Positions 10,758 through 20,482 of a DNA stretch of 64,000 nucleotides are shown here, in pieces. Source of the DNA: Thelonectria olida (lineage: Eukaryota > Ascomycota > Sordariomycetes > Hypocreales > Nectriaceae); NCBI GenBank assembly GCA_020736575.1, contig JAGPYM010000083.1:1-64000 (forward strand), given 5' to 3'. How positions within the stretch are numbered: the first letter of the stretch is position 1; each line of letters begins with the position of its first letter. The notes under the pieces are model-generated. The model worked only from the letters and a program-made list of their open reading frames with translations. It searched no databases and was not told the origin of the DNA. The translations under genes and the position numbers were made by a program.

Positions 10758-12804
10758 TTAGTCGATCGGCTTATCGCTGCCGTACTTGGCCTTCCAATCT
10801 TCATTGATTCCCCGGTAATCCTCAGGTCCATACGGATCCCAAATCTCGGACCAGAAGCCGCCTTTGCGGTGAGGCTCCAGTCCAAGGTCACGCTGCAGCA
10901 GGTCAAGATACGGAACTGCGTCAAAGATGAAACTAGGGTTCCTGTTGCCCCAGTCGATAGGATAGCGCCATTTGCCGAAGCGGTTGTGTAGCACCGTCTC
11001 GTATCGCAGCTTCGACATCGACACCTCATCACCGACGGCGGCAGCAGGATCCTTTGCGAGTCGACCCAAGAAGTAGGCGCTGATCCAGAGGCCCTGGAGG
11101 TGGGCGGTGATGATGTTGCTGAAGTTGCTGACCATGCCGATGAAAGCGATGTCGCGAGTCCGAAGGAGGCGCTCAGACGGCGGCACTAGGAAATGATAGA
11201 GCATGTACGGAGTGAGAGACTTGCATGGTGTCACGTCGTCACTACTGCTAATGCCTTTCTGGTCGGTCAGGGGAACGTAGTTCTTGTTCCGGACAGGCTG
11301 ATGCTTGAGGCGTGGGAAGCGCTGCATAATCTCGTGGTCGGCCTTCTTAATGAGCGGATGCTGATTCGCGAGGTCCTCTTCTGGCGCTCCCTCCGCTGGT
11401 GCATGTGGCAGACCAAGCTCCTTCTCGATTCCTTCGGGTAGAAACTTCATAGGCGGTATGTGTTTCCAGCCGGTGTTGGCAAGAAGAGCGTCCGATTCAA
11501 ACTCGGTGCCGTCTGATAGGTGGACCTTTCCTGGGCTGAGGTGGTCAATCTCGCCAATGTGGATGTTGACCATGTCACCCTTGACGAGCTCGAGGAAGTC
11601 GGTATCATAGTTGAGGATGCTGAAGCTGGTGCCCGTGAACATAGCATTAATCCAAGGCTTCAGCTTGGCCGTGTTGGGGTGCGAGTCGTACTTGTTGAGG
11701 GCCACGACATCGCCGTCGAGGATGCTCCAGAAGCCGTTCACAATTGCTCGGCCCACGGCAGTGCTGTGTAAGAAGCTGCGAATACCTCTGTAGCCGTCAA
11801 CCCCACCCCATATACAAGGGCTGAACCAAGTGAGGAACCGAATGTCTGCTCAGTCCTGTCAGAAGCTGGAGCGGGGAGGGGAGACTGAGCAGCACATACT
11901 CGCCAGCTTCTCGAGCCATTTCTTGAGCGGCGTCACATACGGCGGTGCCATCCAACAGGGACCATGTCCAGATGCTAGTTTCTCGCGTCAGTTTCGACGA
12001 GTAATCAAGCACAACGCCAGGACATAAACATACACCGGATTACCCAGTTAACCTTAACACCAGCCGTGACATACGCATAGACTGCATCCCAGGCGAACTT
12101 TGTCCCGCCAAACACTGTCACGGACTTGCCCGCTTGTATCGTGTCCTTGTTCTGCAAAAAATACTTGCTGTGGAATATCTTGCCGCCAAACACCTCTTGG
12201 CCATCAAAGTGCGGGAGGAAAGCCTCGGAAGTCAGGCCGGTCGCGATAATGAGCCGGCGCGCGCAGACTTTGGTTTCCTCTTTCTTAGAGCCGGCGACCG
12301 TCAACACCCATCCACCCTCGGCCGTGTCCTGATGCTCAGCCACAAGTACTTTTGTCTTAACGCGGATCAAGTCGTTGATCCCGAACTTGGCTGCGTAGGC
12401 CTTGAGATAGGCGTTGATGACCCCGCCGGGGATGTGCTCGCCCGGCTTGATGTTGAACGTGGCGCTGTCCATGGGGAAGTCGGGGTATTCATAGGTTCCC
12501 AGGAGGTTGTTGCTCTTGAGGCCTGGGTACAGGCGATGGTCTGCCCATGTGCCACCGAGCGTGGCTTCTGATTCGAAGACCACCAGAGAGTCCTCTGGGC
12601 AAGTGCAGTGATACTGCTTTGCGGCGGCCAAGCCGTACCATCCTAACAGAGAGGTCCAATTAGCATCCCATGCTGTACTCTGTAGGAGCCACTCAATTCG
12701 CCCTATCCAGCTACCTAGACGTGAAGGATACTAGGCCAGCGGCATGGGGATCAGCATTGGCGGTACTCACCCGCGCCAACGACGACGCAGTCGAACTTGT
12801 CCAT
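10758..12804 (-). CDS. FAD-dependent monooxygenase (FMO-like), four exons
   Basis: Exons on the minus strand are 12804-12771, 12642-12034, 11974-11900 and 11845-10758. The introns are 128, 59 and 54 bases, two with GTATGT donors. The joined frame gives 601 residues starting MDKFDCVVVGAG. Motifs: the FAD Rossmann fingerprint GAGWYG at 10-15; the FMO-type signature FGGKIFHSKYF at about 163-173; an NADPH-site glycine segment VTVFGGTKFAWD at about 186-197; GHGPCWMAPPY after intron 2; and GWKHIPP in the C-terminal half. Flavoenzymes of this kind use NAD(P)H and oxygen to oxygenate small molecules or perform Baeyer-Villiger steps, often in secondary metabolism, but no cluster partners are seen here. 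All splice phases agree and no stop or missing cofactor residue is found, so the gene looks functional between two repeat islands. Substrate is unknown. Confidence 0.88.
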
Positions 12805-13290
12805 CGTATGTCACTTTTGGTCGTCAAGATGCGTGCATGGGTCCAATTCTTAGGGATGGCTTGGTGCCAGGGTTGTGATGGCCAGGTTCAAATGCCAGGA
12901 CTTTATATCAGTTGCAGGCGGGAAGGTTGGGCACACAGCAGCTGTTAACAGGGGTTATGAGCGACGCTTGCTTGGTCCTTGTAAGAGCATAAGCTCTCAC
13001 GTAAGCTTAGTAGTAATTAAGGGAAAAGTGAGGTAAATAAACCCTCTGGCACTTATGTAGAGGGGTCCACAATAATAATCCACAACACCAAGAGCTTTCA
13101 GGCTGCGATAACAACGGAATGGTGTCCCTTCCCGGACCTGAACAAACAAAGAGGGCCATTGGTTACTGATCACCGCTCGGGCCTCCTTCCACCGGACCAA
13201 GGCTGACTACTGTCCTTGCAACCTTCGACGAAGCCACGTCAGCTCGACAAAGGCAATGCGCAGTTCGGACGGCAAAGTGCATGACTGATT
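12805..13290. other. 5' flank of the monooxygenase, no gene seen
   Basis: This is the upstream region of the minus-strand FAD monooxygenase. Short open frames on both strands show no motif. I cannot place a core promoter with confidence. Confidence 0.35.
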
Positions 13291-13710
13291 TGGTGTTGCT
13301 GCAGGCTCGAGTATCAGGCAGCACTGGGTCAATGCATTTCCAGCACCATTGGCTGAGAAAGCACCGCATCTTGCCGGTTCTCTGCCTTGGCTCTTGCCGT
13401 GAGAGAAAGTAGCAAATTACCTCCTTTAAGGGCGAATAGATAACGCAAGTCGGATCTAAGCGATTTGCACCGGGCGGATCAGTCTGCCCTACTCTATACG
13501 AGTTGATGCTGACAGGGTGTGCGGGGCAAGCGATACTTTCAGCCACTCAATGCTGCAACCTTCTGTTTCACCTCAAACTAAGGCAAAATAGCACGGCCAG
13601 TGATTCCCAACCCGGTGGCACTTGCAGCTGAGTGGACAGTTTCTCCCCTAATGCCCCACCACGATTTCTCATCTTCTTTCAAGGCAACTGCATCTCGCCC
13701 CGCCAAACTG
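13290..13710. repeat. Dispersed degenerate repeat, copy A
   Basis: This stretch is collinear with 42925-43290. Shared blocks in the same order are CTGCAGG, AATGCATTTCC, TCTTGCCGGTTCT, AGGGC(G/A)AATAGATA, ATGCTGACAGGG, AAGCGA.AC.CTTTCAGC, CACCACGATTTCT and TTCTTTCAAG. The copies differ by point changes and indels. Both lie a few hundred bases upstream of minus-strand genes. The family is not identified. Confidence 0.7.
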
Positions 13711-13831
13711 AATACTATGTAAACGCTTTCTTGGCTTTCAGGCTGCTCACCTCTACATTTGTTATGGGTCAAGCGCCGCCAAAGGTTTGGGTTCCCGCCA
13801 CGACTTGATCAGCCACTCGCAATCAGGCATC

Positions 13832-16722
13832 TCATATCCGCCCTGCTTGTAAGACTGAACCCCTACGACGGGCTGTTGTGGCTGTACTACGCAGTAGCCG
13901 GTCAAACAAGCGGTCAATAGGGTTGGTAGCGACAGTCGCTAGCTGCTTATCGTGTCTAGTTATGGGCGTAACGGCTTGGGTGCTATCCAGATGTGCACGT
14001 CGTATAGTTATCAGCGGGGCTTCTTCACCTAGTAAAGGTAAGGACTTGCTGGCTTGACGGAGAAATTCGTGCCATCGAGTTGATGCCCATTCATAAGCAC
14101 GAAGAAGTGACGGCTGGAGCTGGTGTGGGTATGCTGCGTTAAGTCCATATGTTATTCCGCGTTGCAAAGGACGGTGGCCACTCTGCCAAGCGAAAGTCGC
14201 GTTGAGATCCGCATCGGTAATACGGTCATCGTAGCGGTTGAACGGCGAATGAACTTCTCGAACATGCTTCTCAGTAATGCTAATAGCCAGTTGGCGATAC
14301 ACTTGAGTATTAATCTCTCGGTTCTATGCCTGTTTGGAAGCGGTTCTGAGCACTCTTATAACACGTGTCGGTGCCCAAGCCTTGCCGCAGTGTTGGAAAA
14401 GCAAATGTTTTTGCAGTATAGACTTCATTAGATCGGATGGACCAAATTACTCTCGATAGAGTAAAGCTGCAAGTTGCTGTATATAAATTAGGTGTTTGAT
14501 TACAATAGCCGCTAGTCGCGCAGGCAAAAACCGGATAATATAAAATTCTTGGTTTGTTGACTGCTTAGCTTTGTGATGTTATATGGCGTAAGCGATAGAG
14601 CTATTCTAAATGAAAATCCCATAGATTGCATAAGGACTATTTTCGGATGCCAGACTTAAGAGCTTGCGTAGTCTTGGCGATTGACTATAAGCTGTTAGCA
14701 GACTACTACTAATATTCTCTTCTAATGCTGTTACTTTTTGAAGATATAATGTGACGGCTTGGAAACTCTAGTGACCGTTTCTAGCAAGTTTCTAGTATGC
14801 GATGTGTAGGCTCGAATAAGGAGATCCTTATATATCGATTTGAAGTTGTTGTCCGGATGAATTATAAAGGAGAATTCTAGTTGAGTGTTTGTTAGATTGA
14901 CCTTGATTTTGCTAATATCCAAATTGGGCTTAAACCTAAATATTAGCTTATTATATAACTCCTCCGCTTGGGTAATGAAATAATCAGCTAGTTTATGAAA
15001 TTCCTTTATAGATAGAGTAAAATCGTGTTTATATGAGATTCTTTCCCTATTATCACTCTAGCGTAAGAGAAAAGGAGGTGTTTCGGTCTTTGCAACCTTC
15101 TGGCTAAAGTTGCGAAGATTGTGTAACTCTACTAGTGGAGATAGTGAGCCCGAAACCATGTACTTCTGCTAAATGTCGTTTAGTCTCTGTATTAGCATAT
15201 GCGGCCTCTGTTGGATTCCTATAGTCGGGTATAAGTAAAGAGGCAGCGCGTACTTAAGGAATATCAGACGCTAGATCTAAATGAGCCCCGATAAAGACGG
15301 ATAGTACTCCCGGGCCCAGTTGAAACTGTCGATAATTAGAGGAGAAACCCAAAATGCTGCTGAAGTAGACAAGAAGTATAGAACCAGGCTCTCCATCTAT
15401 AAAAGGCTCCGTGCTAAGGGCAAAACTAAGCTGGAAAAGAAGCTTAAGGAACTTGTTAATACTCGCTACTGCAGGTCCGCTCTTAACTTTATAGTCTAGA
15501 CCCTCATAAAGTTGTGAATCGTCAGGTGCATCTTGTCTCGTAAGATCTGGCACCCAGTCATCAAGACTATCTTCGCTTTCGCTCTCTTCAAAATCGTCGT
15601 ATTCGTCCTCGCTGCTCTCGAAGTCGCCGTTGGATTTATCATCGGATAGGCTGCTGGCGTCGTCACTTTGGGGGGTTCCGTGTCGGAGAAAAAGATCAAG
15701 CTCCGCATTTTCACAGCTGTATTGATGGAGTGTGCTTTTGTTTTCGTTGAACTGGCGCATTCTAGGCCACTTTTGTCCTGTTGTGTTGATAAACTGCTAT
15801 ACTTTGTGTTCCCAGAGATCCTTCAGTTTACTCGCCACTCCCTGGCCGAGGCGAATTTTGACTTCCTGCTCTCTAATCAGATCCAACAAGAGGTATGCTT
15901 ATAGGGTAAACGTAATGAATTGCTTCCATAAAAGTCGATACCTCTTTTGTGTACTTTCTTTAATTGTTAAAGCAAATGGTTTCGGTTGGTAAATGTCGAG
16001 TCTAGAGCTGGCCAGCCAGCAGAGAAGTACCCGGTTCGTGTTTTGCGCTGTAAGCTCGCATCGATCGAGCATCGCATTGATAGCACCTAAAAAACATAGG
16101 ATCTTCTGCTCGTCCTTTCTTAGGCTGATATTATTGGCATCACCTGGACATGGCCTTTATCCGAGGACGTAGTCTGCGCTTAACGAGTGGTCGACGGTGC
16201 GGTTAGGAAGTTGAGTTATTGCCTGCAAGATATCGCGCCGAACATTCTTGTAGGTGATTGGCCATCTTGTACGCTCTAGCCATAGGCTTGTCACTGCAAA
16301 CGAGTTGTCGCCTAGAGCCTTGCTGTATAAGCGTGGTTGCTTCTTAGCATCCAGATGCTTTTCCTCGCGCTCTAGCAGGTAATCAATATGTGCACGTGTC
16401 TCTGGGGGCATTTTGACGCGGCGCAGCGGCGGATTAGTGACTATCAAACCGGCCGCTTGTCGTGCAGGTACATGTCGTCCCAGCTTCCGGCCAACCTCAA
16501 ACCAGCCACTGGCCGCCCTGGATAAAAAGAACCGCTGACATAAGACGCCTTCTCTCTATGGCTTCTGAGGCTGCGGCTGAGTGTCTTTCGATTTTGGTCT
16601 TCTACGGCCTTGGGGGTTGATCTAATTTTGGCAACTGCCGCAGTGTTCCTGTATTTTTTGGTCCTGCCGGATAACGAAAGGACACCTCCGACATCCTCGT
16701 CTGTCTGGCTGCGGCGGAGCAA
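13832..16722 (-). pseudogene. Relic of a RecQ / telomere-linked-helicase-type repeat gene (N-terminal region)
   Basis: Separate minus-strand frames, broken by stops and frameshifts, follow the order of a multicopy fungal gene I recognise upstream of RecQ-like helicases. First, 16722-16444 and 16447-16157 (WLERTRWPITYKNVRRDILQ). Then an RIP-altered LSMRCSIDASLQ.KTRTGYFS trace near 16000. Then 15760-15254 with an acidic DDKSNGDFESSEDEYDDFEE tract. Then 14922-14731 (LTNTQLEFSFIIHPDN). Finally 14302-13832 (YRQLAISITEKHVREVHSPF, AWQSGHRPLQRGITYG, LLRAYEWASTRWHEFL). The helicase motor domain expected after this is absent. These genes are usually subtelomeric and multicopy. The relic is plainly non-functional; naming the family rests on my memory of related proteins. 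Confidence 0.6.
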
Positions 16723-16749
16723 GTTCCGGAATTGGGGGTGTAGTAGGAG

Positions 16750-17736
16750 GTGGAAACTGGAATTTGACGGCTAATTGTATTTAGTTCTTAATGATTCTAG
16801 GGATTTTGTTGATAGTGTCTGCTACTTGGTGGCGCGTAGCTGGTGTTATATCTTTATACTTGCTGCGCAAATGGGTAGGTACCTTATCCGATATGCAACT
16901 GGAGTAATATTTCAGGCATACTAAGACTCTATATGTTAAGGTATACAAAAGGTTCTATATCTATAGTAACTAATAAAAAGAGCTGGGCAGTATGGGTTTG
17001 AACAAATGTACCTAAATACAAAGAGTGCTTTATGTGTAGAACAGATGTGACTAGATATAAAGAGTGCTTCACGTGGGCATAACGCGTTTATCACGTCGCG
17101 GCTCCTTATATTAGCTACAAAATGAGCTATGATTGGCGCATGGAAATTCAACTCTACCCCTGTTGTTTAAATCAACTCTACCCCCTGTAAAGTGGGGCAG
17201 AAAATTCAACTCTACTATAATTAATATTATTATTAACTACTAGGGTCAGGTAGCAGTGGTTTCCTTCTCCTTAGTGGAACTTCGTTGTGTGTAAGTTAAT
17301 GGAAGTTAATATAGCTAATATTAAGTAGATACCTGGTCTCCCAAATTACCCTAGAGCGGCCTACTTGGAGGACTGCGGACTAATGTTAGCCCGACGAGCT
17401 TATACGGGCCCCACTATCGATGTACTTCATACCTCGGCTGAAGGGACTTTACGCTAGGTATCTTTTGCCACTGAGTTAACTCTTGAAGCCCATCACGGAT
17501 TTGCGCCTCTAAATCTTCAAGCGACATGTCTGGACTGACATCTAATGAAGATGATGACATTCTCTTGCCGGACCCGGAAGACGCGTGGCAAGAGTTTGAA
17601 GATGAGGAGCTCAAGAAGTTTTCGGGAAGTGGTTGGTGCTCCCTGTGTCCCCGGTTGCCAATCACTTAACTTTCTACGGAAGCTGATAGCGGGGTGACTC
17701 GTAGCACAAGATTATTATTACAAAGGAGAAGGCCGC
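16750..17736. other. Spacer with a short CAACTCTACCCC direct-repeat cluster
   Basis: No gene is supported. The motif TCAACTCTACCCC occurs at about 17148 and 17172, and without the final C run at about 17206. A minus-strand frame at 17414-17665 encodes a Ser-rich 83-residue peptide (SSSSLDVSPDMSLEDLEAQI) without recognisable homology; it could be a real fragment but has no support beyond its composition. Confidence 0.4.
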
Positions 17737-19830
17737 ATGATCCCCGAGAGGTTGCTTTCCATGTTCTCAGCAATAGATCAAGAACAGTTGTCCGGAATGG
17801 AGCATCGGCCCTCAAACAACATGGAGGATGGGAGGGAGTCCCAGGAATACCACTACCCGGAACTGCCACGGGGATTTCCCCAATGCAGTGGACTTCAACC
17901 CAGTGGCCAGCACGTCGGCTTTGAACCACTTCCCAAGGGGTGTATGAGATTACTGGAAATAAGGCCAGGGTGCGAGGGCCCTATCTCATGCCGGTTCTTC
18001 ACTGCAAAGACCTTGGAGTGCCCGTTCAAGTACGAGGCTATAGCACACAGCTCGCAGGAAGACGCGACCTCTCCATCGCCGCGTTCCGAGCCTCTGTACT
18101 GCAATGAATTGGAAATCAGCTGTAGCACCAACATCGTCTCGCTTCTACGCCATTTGCGACTACCAGACCGGTCCCGGCTTGTTTGGCTGGCACCCCTGTG
18201 CATCAATCTTGACGACCTCGCTGAGCGGAACTATCATGTTGAACTAGCACGATTCATTTTCCAGCATGCCTACCAAGTTATTGTTTGGCTAGGGCCTGGG
18301 ACGGACACTGAATCGGATGTCCAACTTGCTAGTCTGTTTAAAATTGTCAACACTTGGAAGAGGAAAGGTCGATTCCAGGAGTGGTACAGGGAGGCAAAGC
18401 CCACTCGCGGTCGAATACACTCATCACTTCAGGAACCTAGGCAGCTGACTATCGCGGAAGCTTGGTCTCACGCGGTGCGCTTCTTTGCACGGGCGTGGTT
18501 CAAGAGTACATGGTCTTTACAGGAAGCGTCTGTCGCCAGGTCCACCGTCCTAGTATTGGGAGACAATCAGATCTCTTGGGATTGCATAGGCTTTGCCGCC
18601 GCGATACTGAGAGAAAATTTCGGCCGGATTCAGTCTAGCCAAAGCAATGGCAAACGTCCCCTCATCAGCACGGGGATTCTCAACGCCTACCTAACATATC
18701 GCATCTCCCTCTCTCAGCAGTACCTCCATCCCCTTAAACTCACATTTCACCAGTTGTTGACACTTACACGAGGCTTTCGTTGCAAGTTCGAACATGACAA
18801 GGTCTATTCTTTACTTGGAGTTCCGACAAAGGATGTAATAGCCTTGAATATCGTTCCCGACTATGCAAGATCAACTTCCCAAGTGAATCGAGACGTTGCC
18901 ATTCAAATTCTTCAGACCTCGAACTCTTTGGATATTTTGTCACAAGTCCAAATCGACCATGCCTGTCGTTATATGATGCCAGTGACTTCAGCCAGCAGAG
19001 ATTTGATATTGGACGGCCCTTCCTGGGTCCCTCGATGGGAAACAGATTTCTTAGAACCTATCTGTCCGCTACAAAGATGTGCCGGATTTTCAGCGGCCAA
19101 TGGAGCACCACCTACTTTCCAGATTAGCAACGATCATTCGAAATTGGCCGCACTTGGTGTGATTGTTGATATCGTCGCCCATTCGAACGAACTTCGAGGA
19201 TACAACACTTTCTGGAGAGGTCAAGATGGCGTGAGACCGAATGCATGGGGAGGTTCAATGCCTGAGTCCTTTGAAGATATGCTTAGTGCCGCAAACCTCA
19301 CCATGGATGAACTTGAGTCGCTCGCATTGACACTTACTTGCGGAAAGGGCTGGGATGGGTTTCCCGTTTCGAACGTGGAAGGGCACGTTGCGGACTATTC
19401 AAGATGTCTTATCCGAGACGGGCTTCGGTGGTCACTGAGATGGCTCCAGGAGGCCAAGGAACAGTGTGATATGAATCCAGCAATGGACGGACAAAGTAAG
19501 CCAATTACCTTGGAGTTGTTGGCGCAGTTATCTTCAAAGGGGCGTGCCGATCGATTTTTGGACGCTGCCAGAACTGCGGGCGCTGGACGTGCCAGCTTTA
19601 CAACCCGGCTAGGACTCTGGGGAATCGGGCCGGGGTCAACAATGGAGGGTGATTTATTATGCGTCATGCGTGGAGCTGACGTTCCTTTTGTTGTCCGACC
19701 ACTTGCTTCCAGCGGCCATCATCTTGTGGGCGAGTGCTATGTCGATAAGGTTATGCACGGTGAAACCCTTGAAAGCCTGGAAAGGGGCACTCATGGTAGC
19801 CTTGAAGAGACCTGGATTACTCTTGTCTAG
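17737..19830 (+). CDS. HET (heterokaryon incompatibility) domain protein, divergent
   Basis: HET proteins trigger cell death on non-self fusion in filamentous ascomycetes. This 697-residue single-exon frame shows the HET core at about residues 62-285: a GFEPLPKGCMRLLEIRPG entry motif; KYEAIAHSSQ where most members have YExLSYxWG; ISCSTNIVSLLRHLR; VWLAPLCINLDDLAERNYHV (145-167) in place of the usual WIDAICINQxDxxER; QVIVWLGPG; and RAWFKSTWSLQEA..ARSTVLVLGDNQISWD (about 252-282), the family's RxWFxRxWxxQE block. The remaining ~400 residues are typical of the unassigned C-terminal part. The invariant-looking Trp/Gly of YxWG and the Asp of WIDA are replaced, so activity may be altered. No introns are needed and no stops are seen. 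An upstream start cannot be excluded. Confidence 0.85.
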   Translation: MIPERLLSMFSAIDQEQLSGMEHRPSNNMEDGRESQEYHYPELPRGFPQCSGLQPSGQHVGFEPLPKGCMRLLEIRPGCEGPISCRFFTAKTLECPFKYEAIAHSSQEDATSPSPRSEPLYCNELEISCSTNIVSLLRHLRLPDRSRLVWLAPLCINLDDLAERNYHVELARFIFQHAYQVIVWLGPGTDTESDVQLASLFKIVNTWKRKGRFQEWYREAKPTRGRIHSSLQEPRQLTIAEAWSHAVRFFARAWFKSTWSLQEASVARSTVLVLGDNQISWDCIGFAAAILRENFGRIQSSQSNGKRPLISTGILNAYLTYRISLSQQYLHPLKLTFHQLLTLTRGFRCKFEHDKVYSLLGVPTKDVIALNIVPDYARSTSQVNRDVAIQILQTSNSLDILSQVQIDHACRYMMPVTSASRDLILDGPSWVPRWETDFLEPICPLQRCAGFSAANGAPPTFQISNDHSKLAALGVIVDIVAHSNELRGYNTFWRGQDGVRPNAWGGSMPESFEDMLSAANLTMDELESLALTLTCGKGWDGFPVSNVEGHVADYSRCLIRDGLRWSLRWLQEAKEQCDMNPAMDGQSKPITLELLAQLSSKGRADRFLDAARTAGAGRASFTTRLGLWGIGPGSTMEGDLLCVMRGADVPFVVRPLASSGHHLVGECYVDKVMHGETLESLERGTHGSLEETWITLV

Positions 19831-19839
19831 ATAGTTAGC

Positions 19840-20480
19840 CGGGCTAGGCATGAGTATGGTCTGCGTGCGCCTCTAGGGAAACAGCCCATAGATTGCTGTT
19901 TAATCAAAGTCTCGACATCGCGGATCGCGGATCACAGCCTCCAGTACTCGTAAATGGGCTGCAACGCCTAGACTAAATTGCTTTTGAGTTCCAGCCCGCC
20001 TCTTGTTAGCCATAACTCAAGAGTGACATGTTCGCAACTTATTTCACCAAAAGAGTTGAGATTTGTGATATGGGGTTGCCAAAAGCTACAGTAATCTTGG
20101 GCAAGGAAACTGTCAGACGGAAAGAGTCCTTCGTTGGTTTGAGCTATTAGAGAAGGGGAGCCTGTTGTTACTCGAGAGGCATGGGGTCATCAAACGTAGC
20201 GCATGGTAATTGAGTAGCAGACGATCAGCATTGCTACAGGGTCTAAACAATAGTGTCTATTACCATTCAGAGTAGTATGAGGTTACTAGTATCGAATTCT
20301 TTGTTACTATACCTTTTTCAAATGTTACACCCTCACGTATTTCAAGTATTGTAGGTTCATATTCGATTCTTGGCACTTAGGCTGAGACGTAAATGGGACA
20401 ACGGTTTCGATTGAGTAGATCTCTTACAGTGACATACTGTTGAAGCACATGGAGAAGCCTAACGTCCTGATATATCTGGC
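19840..20480. other. Intergenic between convergent HET and esterase genes
   Basis: It holds the 3' flanks of two convergent genes. No reading frame, repeat or RNA is recognised. Confidence 0.4.
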
Positions 20481-20482
20481 AT

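Noticed and set aside
12134..12571. 145-codon plus-strand frame over the FAD monooxygenase
   Set aside because: It is antisense to a gene with clear cofactor motifs and splice sites, so it is a shadow frame.
12880..12900. GGTTCAAAT motif considered as a tRNA T-arm
   Set aside because: The flanking bases do not form a T-stem and no matching anticodon or acceptor arm is present.
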